Source: Myxococcales bacterium
GTDB lineage: Bacteria; Myxococcota_A; Polyangia; Palsa-1104; JAEUJZ01
Direction: 5' to 3'
Assembly (NCBI GenBank): GCA_016794505.1
Contig: JAEUJZ010000160.1
Coordinates: 237,119-301,118, forward strand
Length of the DNA stretch: 64,000 bases
The stretch's first letter is position 1. The number at the start of each line of letters is the position of its first letter. Under the pieces are notes generated by a model. It was given only the letters and a program-made list of their open reading frames with translations. It ran no database searches and was not told the DNA's origin. This document shows positions 1 to 8,520 of this stretch, one piece after another. The translations under genes were made by a program, and so were the position numbers.

Positions 1-1704
1 CGCAAAGCGACGTTCGGGGCGCTGGCCAGCAAGGCGGCGGCGCAGCCGATTCCGACGGATGTGAAGCCGAAAGATCCCAAGCAGTACGTGTACATCGGCA
101 AGCGCGTGACGCGCACCGACTCGCCAGCCAAGGTCAACGGCAGCGCGGTGTTCACGCAGGATCTGAAGCTTCCGGGCATGCTGACCGCGGTCGTCGCGCA
201 TCCGCCGCGCTTTGGCGCCAAGGTAAAGAGCTTCGACGGCAGCAAGGCCAAAGCAGTGGCCGGCGTGGTGGCTGTGGTCAGCATTCCAAGCGGCGTTGCC
301 GTCGTGGCGCGCGACTTCTGGTCGGCGAAAAAAGGCCGCGACGCCCTGACCGTCGAGTGGGATGAGAGCAAGGCCGTCAAGATCAGCTCGTCGGAGCTTC
401 TGGCCCAGTACAAGACGCTGGCTGGGCAGCCAGGCGCAGTGGCGCGCAAAGAAGGCGATGCCGCGGCAGCGCTGGCCAAGGCCGCCAAGAAGGTGGAAGC
501 AGAGTTTGTCTTTCCCTATCTGGCACACGCCGCGATGGAGCCGCTGAACTGTGTCGTTCAGCTCTCCAAAGACGGCTGCGAGGTGTGGAATGGCGAGCAG
601 AACCAGACGGGCGATCAGTTCGCGCTGGCCAGCGTGCTGGGCTTGAAGCCCGAGCAGGTGAAGCTGAATCAGCTCTTCGTCGGTGGCAGCTTTGGTCGAC
701 GGGCCAACCCCAGCTCGGATTACGTGCTGGAAGCGGCGTTTATCGCCAAGGCGCTGGCTGGAACCGAGCACGGAAGCGCGCCGATCAAGATGCTGTGGAC
801 GCGCGAAGACGACATGCGCGGCGGCTATTACCGACCGATGTATCTGCACAAAGTCAGCGCCGGCCTGGATGCACAAGGGCAGCTTGTCGCGTGGCAGCAG
901 CGCATCGTTGGACAGTCGATCATCGCTGGTACGCCGTTTGAAAAGATGCTGGTGAAAGACGGCGTCGATATGACCTCGGTCGAGGGCGCCGCGGATCTGC
1001 CGTATGCGGTGGCGAATTTGCGGGTGGATCTTCACTCGCCGCGGCCGGGTGTGCCGGTGCAGTGGTGGCGCTCGGTCGGATCGACACACACCGCGTTTTC
1101 CGTCGAGACAATCGTCGATGAGCTCGCCCACTTGGCAGGGAAGGACGCGGTGGCGTTCCGGGAAGGTCTGCTGAGCAAGCATCCGCGGCACGTGGCGGTG
1201 CTGAAGTTGGCGGCTGAAAAGGCTGGCTGGGGCAAGCCGCTTCCGACGCTGCGGGCGGGCGAGCGGCGTGGCCGAGGGGTCGCGGTGCATGAGTCGTTCG
1301 GTAGCTATGTCGCGCAGGTCGCCGAGGTCTCGGTGGCCAAGGACGGCACATTCACCGTCGACCGCGTGGTCTGCGCCGTCGACTGTGGCTTGGCCATCAA
1401 CCCCGATCAAGTGGTGGCGCAGATGGAAGGCGGTCTGGGCTATGGCTTGGCGGCCGCGCTGAGCGGCAAGATCACGCTGAAAGACGGTCTGATCGAGCAG
1501 TCCAACTTCCACGACTATCCCGTTCTGCGCATGGCCGACATGCCCAAGGTCGAAGTCCACATCGTGCCTTCGACGGAAAAACCATCCGGTGTGGGCGAGC
1601 CCGGCACGCCCGTGATCGCGCCAGCCGTTGCCAATGCGCTGTTTGCAGCGACGGGCAAGCGCATCCGCACGCTGCCGATCAGCACGGCTGATCTGGCTGG
1701 CTAA
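1..1704 (+). CDS. Molybdenum hydroxylase large subunit, isoquinoline 1-oxidoreductase beta-subunit type (5' end outside window)
   Basis: The frame is open from base 1, so this is the C-terminal part of a longer protein; the first in-frame start codon in the window (GTG at 61) is internal. The family binds the molybdopterin cofactor and hydroxylates aldehydes or N-heterocycles together with a 2Fe-2S small subunit that is not in view. Visible hallmarks are the GGSFGRR segment, the long Gly-rich repeats of the xanthine-oxidase fold, an HAAMEP motif, and near the C terminus GVGEPGTP, which carries the catalytic glutamate of this superfamily. IorB-type proteins are about 700 residues and roughly 568 are present. 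It is followed after 11 nt by an unknown gene on the same strand. The family call is strong; the substrate is unknown. Confidence 0.88.
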   Translation, partial: RKATFGALASKAAAQPIPTDVKPKDPKQYVYIGKRVTRTDSPAKVNGSAVFTQDLKLPGMLTAVVAHPPRFGAKVKSFDGSKAKAVAGVVAVVSIPSGVAVVARDFWSAKKGRDALTVEWDESKAVKISSSELLAQYKTLAGQPGAVARKEGDAAAALAKAAKKVEAEFVFPYLAHAAMEPLNCVVQLSKDGCEVWNGEQNQTGDQFALASVLGLKPEQVKLNQLFVGGSFGRRANPSSDYVLEAAFIAKALAGTEHGSAPIKMLWTREDDMRGGYYRPMYLHKVSAGLDAQGQLVAWQQRIVGQSIIAGTPFEKMLVKDGVDMTSVEGAADLPYAVANLRVDLHSPRPGVPVQWWRSVGSTHTAFSVETIVDELAHLAGKDAVAFREGLLSKHPRHVAVLKLAAEKAGWGKPLPTLRAGERRGRGVAVHESFGSYVAQVAEVSVAKDGTFTVDRVVCAVDCGLAINPDQVVAQMEGGLGYGLAAALSGKITLKDGLIEQSNFHDYPVLRMADMPKVEVHIVPSTEKPSGVGEPGTPVIAPAVANALFAATGKRIRTLPISTADLAG

Positions 1705-1715
1705 GCGACGCAGCG

Positions 1716-2618
1716 ATGCATGCGAACGAAGCGGCGGCTGAGATCGTGGCGACGGCGCCGCTTTACGCCGACGAGCGGGCGGCGCTTGCGCGCTATCGCC
1801 TGCAGCTTGTGACCTCGTCACGCGATCGGCAGTTTGACGCGGCGTATGACGCGCTGGCGGCGTATTTCGGCACGCGAGGTCAGCTTGAAGCCAAGGCCGA
1901 CTTGGCGCGGCTGATCGACAGGGCGCAGGATCCGCTGGTCTGTGACGGTGTCGCGGTAGTGCGGCCGTTGTTGATGCTGACAACGAGCGATTCCCAGCCA
2001 GTCGCCGTGGCAGAGCGCTACGTCGCATACGATCCGCTGAGCCGCGTACTTTCGGGCCTGGATGCCAACCTGCTGGTCTTGCCAGCCCATCGTGGTGCGC
2101 GCATCGGTCCGCTGCTTGAGCGCCTGCTGATCCATGCCGGCCGTCGACTGCTTGCGCCGTCGGGAGCGCTGCGCTGCACAAGCGGTCTTGAGCTGAGCGA
2201 TCTAGAGCCGCTTTCGCGTCGCGCTGCGGCGGACGAGATCGACGCCGATGCACGCCGTCGCGTGCTGGTCTGGGGACGCAATGGCTATGCCTTGATTCCG
2301 CCGGACGTGTTTCCGCTGTCACTGCTGGGCATGGCGGCGAGCGGCGGCGGCATGGCGCTGCCGGTGCCGATGCGGGCCATCCTGCGCATCGGGATGAGCG
2401 CGCAGCGCCAGCCGGCCGCACACGTCGAAAAGGCGCTTCTGCGCACGCTGGCGCAGCACCTGTATGCCGCCCACGCCTGGGCTGATGCCGAGGCTGCGCA
2501 GGTCGAGTACGCGCGCCAGTTGGACTGTATCGCAGCGGCTGAAAGCGATCCCGTGCCGCTTCTGCCGCTGCCGCAACGCCGCACGGACGCGATCCCGGAC
2601 TTCCTTTGTCTTGCGTGA
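1716..2618 (+). CDS. Hypothetical protein in the molybdenum hydroxylase/peptidase gene row
   Basis: I do not recognise this 300-residue protein. It is rich in Ala, Leu and Arg, has no signal peptide or obvious membrane segment, and contains no clear catalytic motif. One stretch in the first half (VLPAHRGARIG followed by an amphipathic helix) resembles the acyl-CoA loop of GNAT acetyltransferases, but the rest does not support that fold convincingly. It starts 11 nt after the hydroxylase subunit and ends 19 nt before the P1 peptidase, so co-transcription is likely. It could be a maturation or accessory protein for the hydroxylase; that is a guess from position only. Codon use matches its neighbours. 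Confidence 0.7.
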   Translation: MHANEAAAEIVATAPLYADERAALARYRLQLVTSSRDRQFDAAYDALAAYFGTRGQLEAKADLARLIDRAQDPLVCDGVAVVRPLLMLTTSDSQPVAVAERYVAYDPLSRVLSGLDANLLVLPAHRGARIGPLLERLLIHAGRRLLAPSGALRCTSGLELSDLEPLSRRAAADEIDADARRRVLVWGRNGYALIPPDVFPLSLLGMAASGGGMALPVPMRAILRIGMSAQRQPAAHVEKALLRTLAQHLYAAHAWADAEAAQVEYARQLDCIAAAESDPVPLLPLPQRRTDAIPDFLCLA

Positions 2619-2637
2619 AGCGATACGAATCGCGGCG

Positions 2638-3993
2638 ATGTCTGCATATGCCTGCAATCGAAGGAAGTCGCACCCGCGCCTGCGATTCGTGCTCGGTGGC
2701 GTCGCTGTGTCGTTGCTCGCTTCGCTGTGGCTGGCTGGCCGCAGCCTGGCAAAAGAGAGCACTGCTTCCCAAGCTACGTTGGCGACGGGAACCAGCGCTG
2801 CGACGAAAGAGCCGAGCAAGAGCGCCAAGCGGCGCCCGCGGGCCCGCGATCTGGGCATTCCGTTTGAGGGCACGCCGGGTCGTTACAACGCCATCACCGA
2901 CGTGCCCGGCGTCGAGGTTGGCCACACGACGCTGATCCGCGGCGAAGGCCGCAGCAACGGGCAAAGCGCCTCTTCCGTCGTGCGCACGGGGGTCACCGCC
3001 ATCTTTCCGCACAGCAAGACCGATCCCGTGCCCTGCGTCGCGGCGATGGTGTCGCTCAACGGCAACGGCGAGCTAACCGGCAGCCACTGGGTGAACGAGT
3101 CCGGCTTTTTAGAGACACCGATCGTCCTTACCAACACGCACAGCGTCGGTGTCGTACGCGATGCGGTGGTGGCCTGGGGAAACCAGAAGTTCACCGGCCG
3201 CGGCTTCTTGGAAGAACCCTATTCGCTGGCTGTGGTCGGCGAGACATACGATGGATTCCTAAATGATATCGCGGGACAACACGTAAAACCTGAGCACGTC
3301 TTCGCTGCGCTCGACGGCGCCAAGTCAGGGCCCGTCGCTGAGGGCAGTGTTGGCGGCGGCACGGGCATGGTGACGTCCGAATTCAAGGGCGGCATCGGCA
3401 CCTCGTCGCGCGTCGTCGCCTATCCCGGTGGCGGCGGCAAGGTGCAGGGCAAGTGGACGGTGGGCGTGCTGGTGCAAGCCAACTATGGCCGACGTGTCGA
3501 CCTGCGAATTCTCGGTGTTCCCGTCGGGCGCGAGATCTTCGATCGCATGCCGCTGGGCCCCAAAGTGCCGGGGGGACCGGCCACGCAAGAGGGCCGCAGC
3601 AAGGCGGGGGGACGGGAAAAGGACGGCTCGATCATCGTCGTGGTGGCGACGGATGCGCCGCTTCTGCCGCAGCAGATGGCGCGCTTGGCGCGACGTCCGG
3701 CCTTGGGCATGGGACGGCTGGGCGCGGTGTCGTACCAGTCGTCGGGCGATCTGTTTATCGCGTTCGGAGTGCCGCAGCCCGATCCCGATGCGCGCGGGCT
3801 TCTACACTTCACGGCGCTGCCCAACGATCAGCTCGATCCACTGCTGCAAGCCGTCGTGCAAGCCACTGAGGAAGCCATCGTAAATGCGCTGGTTGCCGCG
3901 GACACGATGACGGGCATCGACGGACGCACCGTGTACGGCCTGCCCCACGACCGCTTGCTGCAGGTGCTGCGCAAGTACCGCGTCGTCAAGTAA
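2638..3993 (+). CDS. DmpA/BapA-type P1 family (S58) aminopeptidase with N-terminal export signal
   Basis: P1 peptidases are N-terminal-nucleophile hydrolases made as one chain that cuts itself into two subunits; known members release N-terminal D-, L- or beta-amino acids. The self-cleavage site is visible as KDGSIIVVVATDAPLLP, with Gly330-Ser331 the expected scissile bond and nucleophile. Other family blocks are ITDVPGVEVGHTT, LTNTHSVGVVRD and GSVGGGTGM. The ATG at 2638 is chosen because the frame upstream overlaps the preceding gene and because it begins with basic residues followed by a hydrophobic segment (about residues 15-35), giving an export signal or membrane anchor. The mature part matches the usual length of about 370 residues. 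Export would place the enzyme in the periplasm, consistent with peptide scavenging. The family call is secure; peptide specificity is not. Confidence 0.9.
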   Translation: MSAYACNRRKSHPRLRFVLGGVAVSLLASLWLAGRSLAKESTASQATLATGTSAATKEPSKSAKRRPRARDLGIPFEGTPGRYNAITDVPGVEVGHTTLIRGEGRSNGQSASSVVRTGVTAIFPHSKTDPVPCVAAMVSLNGNGELTGSHWVNESGFLETPIVLTNTHSVGVVRDAVVAWGNQKFTGRGFLEEPYSLAVVGETYDGFLNDIAGQHVKPEHVFAALDGAKSGPVAEGSVGGGTGMVTSEFKGGIGTSSRVVAYPGGGGKVQGKWTVGVLVQANYGRRVDLRILGVPVGREIFDRMPLGPKVPGGPATQEGRSKAGGREKDGSIIVVVATDAPLLPQQMARLARRPALGMGRLGAVSYQSSGDLFIAFGVPQPDPDARGLLHFTALPNDQLDPLLQAVVQATEEAIVNALVAADTMTGIDGRTVYGLPHDRLLQVLRKYRVVK

Positions 3994-4026
3994 CGAAAGA
4001 CCACTCATTGGCTGGGAGAACTGCAC

Positions 4027-6345
4027 ATGCAAAAACGGGTTGGGAAGACTATTTCGCTAGTGGCTGGCTTGATGCTGCCTCTTCTGCAAGCGGCCTGCAG
4101 CGACGTCGGAGGTCCCGGTGGCGCGGGGCTGCGCGTGCTTTCGGATGCCGCCGCGCTCATGGCCGAAAGCGAGGTCCTGCCGGGCGCCGAGCTTGAGCCC
4201 GTCGGACGCTATGCCCTGATCGCGAGCTCTGGCTTGGTCTTTCATCGCACGGCCGCGCAGGTGGTCGGGCTTGAGCGGCTGGTCATCGCAGATCCGCTGG
4301 GCCTGCTTTCCGACGAAGCGGGACCGACGAATGCAGCCATCGAGCTATACACCTGGCAAGAGGTGCAGGCCGATGGATCGCAGCGGTCGTTCTTTGCCTA
4401 TGCTCGCGATGGGCGCGAGCTTTTGGGGCGGGTGCGCTCGACGGAATACAAGCTGCGCCTGGCCGATGCCGAGTTCGATCCGCTGCGCGATGCACCGCCG
4501 CGCTTTGCGGGCCTTCTGCCAGATTCACCGTCGGGATCGCTGCTTTTGGTGCAGTTCCGCGCGACGCCGCTGCCGCAGTTTCAGCAAGCGATCGTCGCTG
4601 CGGGGGGGACGGTGCTGCGCTTCTTGAGCGACCACACGTTCCTGATCGAGCTTCCGGCGGCGCGACGCTCGGATCTGGCGGCCCTGCCCTATGTGCGCTG
4701 GGTCGGTCCATACCTGCCTGCGTATCGCTTGGAGCGTCCTCTGCGCCAGGCGCTGACCGGCGAAGCGCCTCGGCTTCCCGAGCAGCGATACTCGATCTTG
4801 CTGGGCGAAGGGGGGCCAGCGCGACAAGAAGCGCTGGCAGCCCGCGTGCGGGCGCTCGGCGGAGTAGTCGAGCTCATCGAAGGCGGCGGCATGCGCATCG
4901 AAGCGTCGCTGTCGCACGAGCAGCTTGCCCAGATCGTGTCGGACGACGCCGTGCAGTTCATCGATCGCTGGGGTGGGCCAGGCGAGACCGACATGGACAT
5001 CGTGCGCGAAGTCGGTGGCGCCAACACCGTCGAGCGGATCACGGGATGGAACGGGCAGGGCGTGCGCGGCGAGGTCTTTGACACCGAGGTTCGCCAAGAT
5101 CACCAAGAGTGGCCGCGACCGCCGATCGTTCACAGCATGGGCTCGACCTCGGGCGGGCTGCATGGATCGAGCTGCTTCGGCATCAACTTTGCGCAGGGCA
5201 AGAACGCCGCCGCCAAAGGCATGCTGCCCGGCGGGCAAGGCATCTTTTACCTGTACACGCAGTCGTCGCAGTTTGGCGGCATGAAGTCGCGATACGACAT
5301 CAACAAAGAGCTGACCGATCCCATGGGCAGCCTGCGCGCCGTGTTCCAGACATCAAGCGTCGGCAGCAGCTTGACGACCAGCTACACAACGGTCTCGGCC
5401 GAGGTGGATGACTATCTGTTCAAGCACCCGATCCTCAGTACGCAGTCGCAGAGCAACGCCGGCAGCCCGATGTCGCGACCGCAGGCCTGGGCCAAGAACA
5501 TCGTTTCGGTGGGGGCCGTGCGGCACTTGAACACAGCCAATCGCAGCGACGACAGTTGGCGGCGCAGCGGCAGCACTGGGCCAGCCGCTGATGGGCGTGT
5601 GAAGCCGGATCTGGTCCACTTCTTCGACTCGATCGCGACGACATCGGGCAGCAATACGACCAGCTATACGATGTTCGGAGGCACCAGCGCCGCAACGCCG
5701 ATCACCGCCGGCCACTTTGGCCTGCTGTTTCAGATGTGGCACGAAGGTGTCTGGGCAGGGCACGGCAAGAAAGCCGACGTCTTCACCAGCCGGCCGCAGA
5801 TGGCGACGGCCAAGGCGCTGATGATCAACTCCGCCTCGCGATACAACTGGCTTCAGGGCGGGCCCAACGGCGACATCGATCGCAACGTGCAGGGCTGGGG
5901 CATGGCTGATGTGCTTGCGCTGTATGGCCGCGCCAAGTCGACGCTGGTGATCGACGAAACCGACGTCATCAAGCCGCTGGGCAAGCGACGCTACTGGGTC
6001 GAAGTGCGGCCGGATTCTGAGCTGGCTGTGACCCTGGTCTACACCGATCCCATGGGGACGGTGGGTGCGGCGCAGGCGCGCGTCAACGATCTGTCGCTGC
6101 GGGTCATTGGTCCCGATGGCAGCGTGTACTGGGGCAATAACGGCCTGCGTGCGGGCAATGCTTCGCAGCCAGGCGGGGCGTCGAACACCATCGACACCGT
6201 CGAGAATGTGTTCATTCCAGCGCCGATCGCCGGACGCTGGCGCGTCGAGGTGTTGGCGGATGAAGTCGTCAAAGACGGCAACCCCAAGACCATGGACATC
6301 GACGCCGTTTACGCGTTGGTCATCGCCGGCATCCGCAAGCGATAG
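4027..6345 (+). CDS. Subtilisin-like (S8) serine protease, probable lipoprotein
   Basis: A 772-residue protein with a basic N terminus, hydrophobic core and a lipobox-like LLQAAC (Cys24), although Gln at -3 is not canonical. About 300 residues of pro-region precede the catalytic domain. The triad can be read as Asp352 (EVFDTE), His379 (GGLHGSS) and Ser554 (GGTSAATP); the oxyanion Asn lies in QSQSNAGSP. The last 130 residues have the beta-rich pattern of a proprotein-convertase P-like domain (WVEVRPDSEL to the WRVEV region). A GGGAG-type ribosome site lies upstream of the ATG. It probably acts at the cell surface or outer membrane. It follows the P1 peptidase by 33 nt, so both may serve extracellular protein breakdown, a typical predatory trait. 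Confidence 0.9.
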   Translation: MQKRVGKTISLVAGLMLPLLQAACSDVGGPGGAGLRVLSDAAALMAESEVLPGAELEPVGRYALIASSGLVFHRTAAQVVGLERLVIADPLGLLSDEAGPTNAAIELYTWQEVQADGSQRSFFAYARDGRELLGRVRSTEYKLRLADAEFDPLRDAPPRFAGLLPDSPSGSLLLVQFRATPLPQFQQAIVAAGGTVLRFLSDHTFLIELPAARRSDLAALPYVRWVGPYLPAYRLERPLRQALTGEAPRLPEQRYSILLGEGGPARQEALAARVRALGGVVELIEGGGMRIEASLSHEQLAQIVSDDAVQFIDRWGGPGETDMDIVREVGGANTVERITGWNGQGVRGEVFDTEVRQDHQEWPRPPIVHSMGSTSGGLHGSSCFGINFAQGKNAAAKGMLPGGQGIFYLYTQSSQFGGMKSRYDINKELTDPMGSLRAVFQTSSVGSSLTTSYTTVSAEVDDYLFKHPILSTQSQSNAGSPMSRPQAWAKNIVSVGAVRHLNTANRSDDSWRRSGSTGPAADGRVKPDLVHFFDSIATTSGSNTTSYTMFGGTSAATPITAGHFGLLFQMWHEGVWAGHGKKADVFTSRPQMATAKALMINSASRYNWLQGGPNGDIDRNVQGWGMADVLALYGRAKSTLVIDETDVIKPLGKRRYWVEVRPDSELAVTLVYTDPMGTVGAAQARVNDLSLRVIGPDGSVYWGNNGLRAGNASQPGGASNTIDTVENVFIPAPIAGRWRVEVLADEVVKDGNPKTMDIDAVYALVIAGIRKR

Positions 6346-6357
6346 GGGCGGTTTGCT

Positions 6358-7497
6358 TCACAAAAGCCCCTGGCCTGCAAGGCGCTGGAGTCGCGCCTGA
6401 CAGGTCTCGGCCACCGTCGTAAGCAGCGTGTCTTCGTGGCCTTCGCCGGGGATGCCTGAGCGAGCGCCGGACCGAATGACGGCGAGCGTGTGGCGATAGG
6501 CCTCGGCGGCCTCACGCGGCTGGCCAAGCTGTTCCAGAAGGATCGCGAGCTGGTACGGCGGCAGCCAGGCTTCGTTGTCGAACAGCAGGCGGGAACGACG
6601 CAGCGCTGCTGCCGCTTCGTGCAGTTGGCCCGCTTGCTTCAGCGAAAGGCCGCGCAGCAGGTGCGCAGGTGCGCTCAGCGGATCGCGGGCAAGGACTTTA
6701 TCGACGAGACCTTGCGCCGCCGCGAAGTCGCCCTGATGCACAAGCGCACTGGCCTGCGCGAGCTCCCGATCGCCCGCTTCTGGCGGGGCGAGAGCCGGTG
6801 GCACGAGGTCTTGCACCGTTGCAGGTGGGCGAACGGACTCTTTGACGGTGCGGGGCGGGCGAGGCTCGGTGCTTGGCGTCAGAACGCGTCGCAGCAGGGC
6901 CGAGTCCTGGAAGTCGTCGTCAGGACGGACCAGCGCGCTCGGCCAAGCCAGCGGCCGCTCGGCAGCACTGAGCAGCAAGTAACCACCGGGGCGGCAGGCT
7001 GTGGCTAAGCGCGTGGCAATGGCGATCGCGTCGCTGCGATCAAAATAGATAAGTACGTTGCGACAGACCACGGCGTCAAATGGCCCCCAGCCAAAGGGCA
7101 GATCGTGTGTGCTGGCGATGTCGTGTTCGTAAAACTGCACGCGTGAAGTAACCGCGGGGCGCAAAATGACTTCATCGTCGCTGAGAGCCGTAACATAGCG
7201 CTGGCGCCACGCCGCCGGCAGGACCGAAATGACGCGCGTGGAATAGCGAGCGGCGCTCGCCACCGCCAGCGCTTCGGGCCGCACATCGGTGGCCAAGACG
7301 TGCGGTGAAAGACCCGCGCTGAGCAGCGCCATGACCAGGCCATACGGCTCTTGTCCCGTCGAGCAACCAGCCGACCAGATGCGCAGCGGACGGGAGGCCG
7401 CATGGTCGCGCTGAAGGGCCGCGACCAGTGCATCGATCTCGGCCTGATCGCGCAGAAACCACGTTGTACCGGGCGGCGACGTGCGGCACGCGCTCAT
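6358..7497 (-). CDS. cheR: CheR-type chemoreceptor methyltransferase lacking the N-terminal domain, with C-terminal TPR region
   Basis: CheR methylates glutamates of chemoreceptors with S-adenosylmethionine. Motifs visible are the SAM loop WSAGCSTGQEPYG, the LATDVRPEAL block and CRNVLIYF. The protein starts almost directly at the TTWFLRD segment that follows the small helical domain in ordinary CheR, so that receptor-binding domain is missing. The C-terminal third contains TPR-like helices (ASALVHQGDFAAAQ, LLRGLSLKQAGQ, LAILLEQLGQPREA). The ATG at 7497 is preferred to a TTG at 7509 because the latter overlaps the cheB stop and adds no conserved sequence. It is the last gene of the chemosensory operon, 4 nt after cheB. 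TPR extensions on CheR are known from alternative-function systems such as Frz. Confidence 0.9.
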   Translation of the reverse strand: MSACRTSPPGTTWFLRDQAEIDALVAALQRDHAASRPLRIWSAGCSTGQEPYGLVMALLSAGLSPHVLATDVRPEALAVASAARYSTRVISVLPAAWRQRYVTALSDDEVILRPAVTSRVQFYEHDIASTHDLPFGWGPFDAVVCRNVLIYFDRSDAIAIATRLATACRPGGYLLLSAAERPLAWPSALVRPDDDFQDSALLRRVLTPSTEPRPPRTVKESVRPPATVQDLVPPALAPPEAGDRELAQASALVHQGDFAAAQGLVDKVLARDPLSAPAHLLRGLSLKQAGQLHEAAAALRRSRLLFDNEAWLPPYQLAILLEQLGQPREAAEAYRHTLAVIRSGARSGIPGEGHEDTLLTTVAETCQARLQRLAGQGLL

Positions 7498-7501
7498 CGA
7501 T

Positions 7502-8512
7502 CTACCCAAGCACCAGACGACGCAGCGTGTTGGCCAGCGCGTCGGGAGTATCGACGACGGGACTTCGTGTCGTCGACAGAGCGCTGGTGGGCATCCCGCT
7601 CACCACGGCGGTCGTTGGATCTTCAATGAAGACTAGGCCTCCAGCCTCTTCGACATCACGCAGTCCGATGGCGCCGTCGCTGCCCATGCCGGACAGCACG
7701 ATCCCGGCGGCTTGCTGACGAAAGGTCCGGGCCAGCGACGACAGCAGCCGGTCACCCGAGGGACGATGGCCCGCCTGCAGGGGGCCGCTGACCAGGCGCA
7801 CGCGGGCGCCGACATCGATGGTCAGATGCAGGTCTTCGGGCGCAACGACGACCTGACCTGCGCCCAGCCACTGCCCTTCGCTGGCCACGCTGACGCGGTG
7901 CGCCGTCGAGGCGCTGAGCCACGCGGCCAGGGGTCCGGTCGAGCCAGCGGCGGTGTGCTGCACGATGGCGATGGGACAGGGAAACGGGGCTGGCAGCGCA
8001 TGCAAGATGGTGCGCAGACCACGCGGTCCGCCGGTTGACGAGGCGATCCCGACCACCTGCAACGAGCGTGGAGAGAGTCGCTGTACCGCGCTTCGTCCGC
8101 TGCGTGGCGACGGCCTGGCAAAGCGCAGGGCGGCACTGCGGCGCAGCGTGTCGCACAGCGCCAGGGCGGCGGCTTCGTTCATCCCGTGGTGCGGCTTGGG
8201 AAAGATATCGACCGCGCCGCGGGCCATCGCCTCCATCGCCATATTGGCGTCGTTGGCGGCCAAGTCAGCGACGACGACGATCGGGGTTGGCTGGTCGCGC
8301 AGGATGATCTCGATGGCCTCGATGCCGCCCATCATGGGCATCAGAACATCCATCGTGATCACATCGGGCCGCAGCTCTCTTGCAAGCTGTGCGCCGCGTT
8401 TTCCGTCGCTGGCTTCGCCTATCACTTGAAACTCGGGAAAGCGATCCAGCGTGGCGCGTAGCAGCCCGCGCACCAAGCGAGAGTCGTCGATGATAAGGAC
8501 GCGGATGGCCAT
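7502..8512 (-). CDS. cheB: CheB-type receptor methylesterase/glutamine deamidase with receiver domain
   Basis: CheB removes methyl groups from receptors after phosphorylation by CheA. The receiver domain (residues 1-120) starts with VLIIDDS and has the acceptor Asp55 (ITMDVLMP) and the FPKP lysine. The esterase domain shows the catalytic Ser159 in IASSTGGP, the IVQHT histidine and the GMGSDG aspartate. The ATG at 8512 gives the standard MAIRVLIIDDS start; an in-frame ATG at 8521 that overlaps the cheA stop (TGATG) would add three residues and could equally be used through translational coupling. Length, about 336 residues, is normal. It sits between cheA and cheR, the expected adaptation pair. 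Confidence 0.95.
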   Translation of the reverse strand: MAIRVLIIDDSRLVRGLLRATLDRFPEFQVIGEASDGKRGAQLARELRPDVITMDVLMPMMGGIEAIEIILRDQPTPIVVVADLAANDANMAMEAMARGAVDIFPKPHHGMNEAAALALCDTLRRSAALRFARPSPRSGRSAVQRLSPRSLQVVGIASSTGGPRGLRTILHALPAPFPCPIAIVQHTAAGSTGPLAAWLSASTAHRVSVASEGQWLGAGQVVVAPEDLHLTIDVGARVRLVSGPLQAGHRPSGDRLLSSLARTFRQQAAGIVLSGMGSDGAIGLRDVEEAGGLVFIEDPTTAVVSGMPTSALSTTRSPVVDTPDALANTLRRLVLG

Positions 8513-8520
8513 GGGGTACA

